A DNA stretch of 10,623 nt from an uncultured Clostridia bacterium (GTDB lineage Bacteria > Bacillota > Clostridia > Oscillospirales > Ruminococcaceae), in the NCBI GenBank assembly GCA_947175045.1, contig CAMWLH010000045.1, positions 1 to 10,623 of the forward strand. The letters are read 5' to 3'. Made by a program: the position numbers and the translations under genes. Below are positions 7,548-10,623 of the stretch, piece after piece (the first letter of the stretch is position 1; each line of letters begins with the position of its first letter). Below the pieces are notes generated by a model that ran no database searches, was not told the origin of the DNA, and was given only the letters and a program-made list of their open reading frames with translations.

Positions 7548-10500
7548 TCAGTTGTTCATTGTCAGCAGCTCGGAATACTTGTCCTCTGTCTTGATATGCG
7601 GAGCGACAGCTCTCCTGCTTATCCCAGCGTTGGAGAATGCCTGCGTGAGCATCAGCTTTATTCTGTTCACCTGATTTACCTCGGAAGCGCCTGGGTCGAA
7701 ATCCACCGCAACGATATTGCTCTCCGGGTGCTGACGGCGAAGCTCGCCGATAACTCCCTTGCCCGTTACATGATTCGGCAGGCACGCGAAAGGCTGCATG
7801 CAAACTATGTTCGGCACGCCCTCCTCTATAAGCTCCAGCATTTCCGCGGACAGGAACCAGCCCTCTCCCGCGATATTGCCGGGGGAAACGATAGCCTTTA
7901 CACGCTCCCTCATCTCAAAAATATCCCCGGGACAGCCGAATTTTGTGCCCTTTACCGCCTTGCGGTAGCTCCTCTCCATAAACCGTATAGCCTTGATAGC
8001 CGCGTTGTCCGCGAACTTTGTCGTCCCCGAAATATACAGCAGCTCGCTCTTGGTCACGCCGTGAGAGCATATATAGTAGAAAAATCCCATAAGATCGGGC
8101 ACTACTACCTCGCAGCCCTCGCTTTCCAACAGCCCTATGATATCATTATTCGCCACCGGGTGGAATTTAACCAGAATTTCTCCAACAAGTCCAACCTTAG
8201 GCTTCTGAATATCCTTTACGGGGAACTTTTCAAATTCCTTTACTATATTCCTTACATTGTCGTTGAACCGCTTCAGTGAGAGCGTTTTAAGCTCCTCGCG
8301 CAGGAACACTCTCCACTTCTCATACAGCTTGTTGGCGCTCCCCTTTACTTTTTCGTAGGGACGCACCTTGTACAGACAGCGCGAGAGCACGTCGCCGTAC
8401 ACTATACCCATAAACGCCCTAACCGCCATAGGCACAGACAGCTTGAAGCCGCTCTGCTTTTCCAGACCCACAACGTTCAGCGATATAAGCGGAACGTTGG
8501 CGAAGCCCGCGTCCTTGAGCGCCTTTTTGAGCATTCCCACATAATTGGTCGCGCGGCACGCGCCGCCCGTCTGGGTTATCATGACCGAGGTCTTTTCAAT
8601 ATCGTATTTTCCGCTGTTAAGCGCGTGTATAAGCTGCCCCACGACCAGTATCGACGGATAGCAGGCATCGTTGTTGACATACTTTAATCCCTCGTCCACC
8701 ACCGATTTTGAACAGTCGGTGAGTATCACTACGTTATATCCGCTGTGATTGAACGCCGCCTCCAGCATATCAAAATGAATAGGTGCCATCTGCGGGCAGA
8801 GTATGGTGTGAGTTTCCCGCATTTCCTTGGTGAACTCGGGCTGGCGTATGTAGCCGAGGTGTCCGCGCACAGGCTTGTATTGGTGCCGCTCCCGCTCGTC
8901 CACTACCGAGATAAGCGAGCGCAGGCGTATCCTTGCCGCGCCGAGGTTGTTTACCTCGTCTATTTTAAGGCAGGTGTACAGCTTGCCGAAGCTGCGGAGT
9001 ATCTCCTGCACCTGGTCGGTCGTGATAGCGTCCAGACCGCAGCCGAAGCTGTTGAGCTGCACCAGCTCCAGGCACTCGTGCTTGCCCACGACGTGTGCTG
9101 CCGCGTACAGCCTTGTGTGGTAAGTCCACTGATCTACAACACGGATAGGACGCACCACCTGCTCCATATGAGCCACACTGTCCTCAGTGAGCACCGCGAA
9201 GCCGTAGCCCGCTATCATTTCGGGCAATCCGTGATTTATCTCGGGGTCGACATGGTAGGGTCTTCCCGCGAGAACTATGCCTCGCTTGCCGTTTTCCTCG
9301 AGGTATTTCAGGGTTTCCTCACCCTTGCGGCGCATTTCCCGCTTGAAAGATTCGTCCTCCTCATATGCCAGCTTAAGCGCGTCGGTGATCTCGGTTTTGG
9401 TTATATTATACTCGGGAATACGCTGTGAAAACTCTTCAAAAAGCCGCTCCACCATACGCTTGCGGTGGAATATCGGCAGGAAGGGATTGAGGAACTTAAC
9501 GTCCTCGCGCAGCTCGGGAACGGAATTTTTGATGACCTCGCTGTATGTAGCTACCACGGGGCAGTTATAATGATTGTCTCCGCCGTTGCCGTCTCCCATC
9601 TCATAGGGTATCGAGGGGTAGAATATCAGTTTTATCCCGCTGTCGATAAGCGCCTGTATATGTCCGTGAGCCAGCTTTGCGGGATAGCACACCGACTCGG
9701 AGGGCATGGTCTCGATCCCTCTGTCGTAGATATCGCGGGAAGATTTCGGCGAGAGCTTAACGCAGAAGCCGAGCCCGCTGAACAGCTTATGCCAGAACGG
9801 GTAGTTCTCATACATACCCAGTACCCGCGGGAAGCCAATGATGCCGCGCCTTGCCACGTCCGCGGGCATACTGTCGCGGGCGAAGAGGAGGCGGTATTTG
9901 TATTCGTAAAGATTCGGCAGCTTTTCCGTGCCCGAAACGTTGCCTGCGCCGCGCTCGCAGCGGTTGTTGCTTATATAGCGCTTGCCGTCGGGGAATTTTG
10001 TTATGGTGAGCAGGCAGTTGTTGCTGCATTTTCCGCAGCGTGCGGCGGTTTTCTCTGCCTTAAAGCCATCCAGCATTTCAGCCGTGGAGAGCATACTGCC
10101 CTTTCCGTCGTCGCGTTCGAGTGAGATGAGCGCGCTGCCGTAGGCTCCCATAAGACCCGCCTTATCGGGGCGCACGACTTCCTTTCCGCAGATAAGCTCA
10201 AAGGCGCGGAGCACGCTGTCGTTCATAAACGTGCCGCCTTGAACGATTATCTTTTCACCCATATCAGAGGTGTCGCGCAGCTTTATTACCTTAAACAGCG
10301 CGTTTTTTACCACCGAGTAGCTTAAGCCCGCGGAGATATCCGCGACGGTAGCGCCCTCCTTCTGAGCCTGCTTTACGCGGGAGTTCATGAAAACCGTGCA
10401 GCGCGAGCCGAGGTCGACGGGGTTCTGCGCGGTAAGACCCAGCTTTGCGAAATCCGCCGAGGACATATCCAGCGCGTTCGCGAAATTCTCGATAAACGAG

Positions 10501-10623
10501 CCGCAGCCGCTGGAGCAAGCCTCGTTCAGCAGAATGCTCTCTATCTCGCCGTTTCTGACGCGCATACACTTCATATCCTGCCCGCCGATATCGAGGATAA
10601 ATTCCGCGCCGGGAAGTATTTTG
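7548..10623 (-). CDS. 2-hydroxyacyl-CoA dehydratase activase-type fusion protein (BadF/BcrA ATPase + DUF2229 + dehydratase-like), 5' end outside window
   Basis: About 1024 residues are visible; the frame stays open to the right edge, so the N-terminus is missing. The visible part opens in the ATPase domain of 2-hydroxyglutaryl-CoA dehydratase activases (DIGGQD at 11-16, CSSGCGSF at 36-43 with two cysteines that in HgdC-type activases ligate a 4Fe-4S cluster, VQGGTF at 127-132, GAYGSAL at 159-165). A cysteine cluster follows (Cys196, 199, 203, 222), then a DUF2229-like segment (from about 260, GIIGFPRVLGMYENYPFW), then a long region with AGRPYH, SFGCGLDAITTDQ, DACYPS, GGACRATNY and QPFACLPNH, conserved in the large activase-related proteins of anaerobes. 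Activases hydrolyse ATP to inject a low-potential electron into a partner; here the activase and dehydratase-like parts appear fused. The substrate is unknown. It ends with TGA at 7548, before repeat copy B. Full-length relatives, as I recall them, are about 1400 residues with a second activase domain in front. Confidence 0.92.
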   Translation of the reverse strand, partial: KILPGAEFILDIGGQDMKCMRVRNGEIESILLNEACSSGCGSFIENFANALDMSSADFAKLGLTAQNPVDLGSRCTVFMNSRVKQAQKEGATVADISAGLSYSVVKNALFKVIKLRDTSDMGEKIIVQGGTFMNDSVLRAFELICGKEVVRPDKAGLMGAYGSALISLERDDGKGSMLSTAEMLDGFKAEKTAARCGKCSNNCLLTITKFPDGKRYISNNRCERGAGNVSGTEKLPNLYEYKYRLLFARDSMPADVARRGIIGFPRVLGMYENYPFWHKLFSGLGFCVKLSPKSSRDIYDRGIETMPSESVCYPAKLAHGHIQALIDSGIKLIFYPSIPYEMGDGNGGDNHYNCPVVATYSEVIKNSVPELREDVKFLNPFLPIFHRKRMVERLFEEFSQRIPEYNITKTEITDALKLAYEEDESFKREMRRKGEETLKYLEENGKRGIVLAGRPYHVDPEINHGLPEMIAGYGFAVLTEDSVAHMEQVVRPIRVVDQWTYHTRLYAAAHVVGKHECLELVQLNSFGCGLDAITTDQVQEILRSFGKLYTCLKIDEVNNLGAARIRLRSLISVVDERERHQYKPVRGHLGYIRQPEFTKEMRETHTILCPQMAPIHFDMLEAAFNHSGYNVVILTDCSKSVVDEGLKYVNNDACYPSILVVGQLIHALNSGKYDIEKTSVMITQTGGACRATNYVGMLKKALKDAGFANVPLISLNVVGLEKQSGFKLSVPMAVRAFMGIVYGDVLSRCLYKVRPYEKVKGSANKLYEKWRVFLREELKTLSLKRFNDNVRNIVKEFEKFPVKDIQKPKVGLVGEILVKFHPVANNDIIGLLESEGCEVVVPDLMGFFYYICSHGVTKSELLYISGTTKFADNAAIKAIRFMERSYRKAVKGTKFGCPGDIFEMRERVKAIVSPGNIAGEGWFLSAEMLELIEEGVPNIVCMQPFACLPNHVTGKGVIGELRRQHPESNIVAVDFDPGASEVNQVNRIKLMLTQAFSNAGISRRAVAPHIKTEDKYSELLTMNN

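Noticed and set aside
7324..7803. Minus-strand 159-codon open frame overlapping the end of the large activase gene and repeat copy B
   Set aside because: It is out of frame with the well-supported large gene and runs through repeat DNA, with no recognisable domain.

Overview
The window looks like chromosomal DNA of an anaerobic, gut-type Gram-positive bacterium of the Clostridia, most likely Ruminococcaceae/Oscillospiraceae. The reasons are strong AGGAGG-type ribosome binding sites, a perfect CIRCE operator in front of groES-groEL, a PcrA helicase with the C-terminal RNA-polymerase-binding Tudor-like domain, and a giant activase/dehydratase fusion of the kind found in strict anaerobes. The placement is by family resemblance only; no marker gene for taxonomy is present. 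Apart from the first two genes, everything is read from the minus strand.

Layout. At 71-1385 (+) a two-gene unit encodes a single-pass membrane protein with a conserved KPVIYLYP domain of unknown function and a small alpha/beta hydrolase. The second gene starts at a TTG inside the end of the first. A 10-bp hairpin at 1389-1412 separates this unit from the convergent chaperonin operon (1436-3506, minus), in which groES precedes groEL behind a CIRCE operator. A 263-bp spacer follows, then pcrA (3770-6118, minus, TTG start), an SPFH/prohibitin-family membrane protein (6400-7323, minus), and the 3' part of a very large 2-hydroxyacyl-CoA dehydratase activase-type protein (7548 to beyond the right edge, minus).

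How the genes relate. The functions are mostly housekeeping: protein folding, DNA repair/transcription-conflict helicase, membrane organisation, and a radical-type ATP-driven electron-transfer enzyme. No phage, transposase, CRISPR or toxin-antitoxin module is visible.

The most unusual feature is non-coding. Two diverged copies of an intergenic element of about 160-200 bp sit in the same orientation in front of pcrA and in front of the SPFH gene. Both fold into the same three-stem arrangement: an outer stem closing two hairpins. The hairpin arms differ in sequence between copies but keep their pairing, and both outer stems end exactly 23 nt before the start codon. This is either a duplicated structured leader RNA or a small palindromic mobile repeat. 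Secondary oddities are a lysine-rich tail on GroES and a roughly 41-residue insertion in domain 1A of PcrA.
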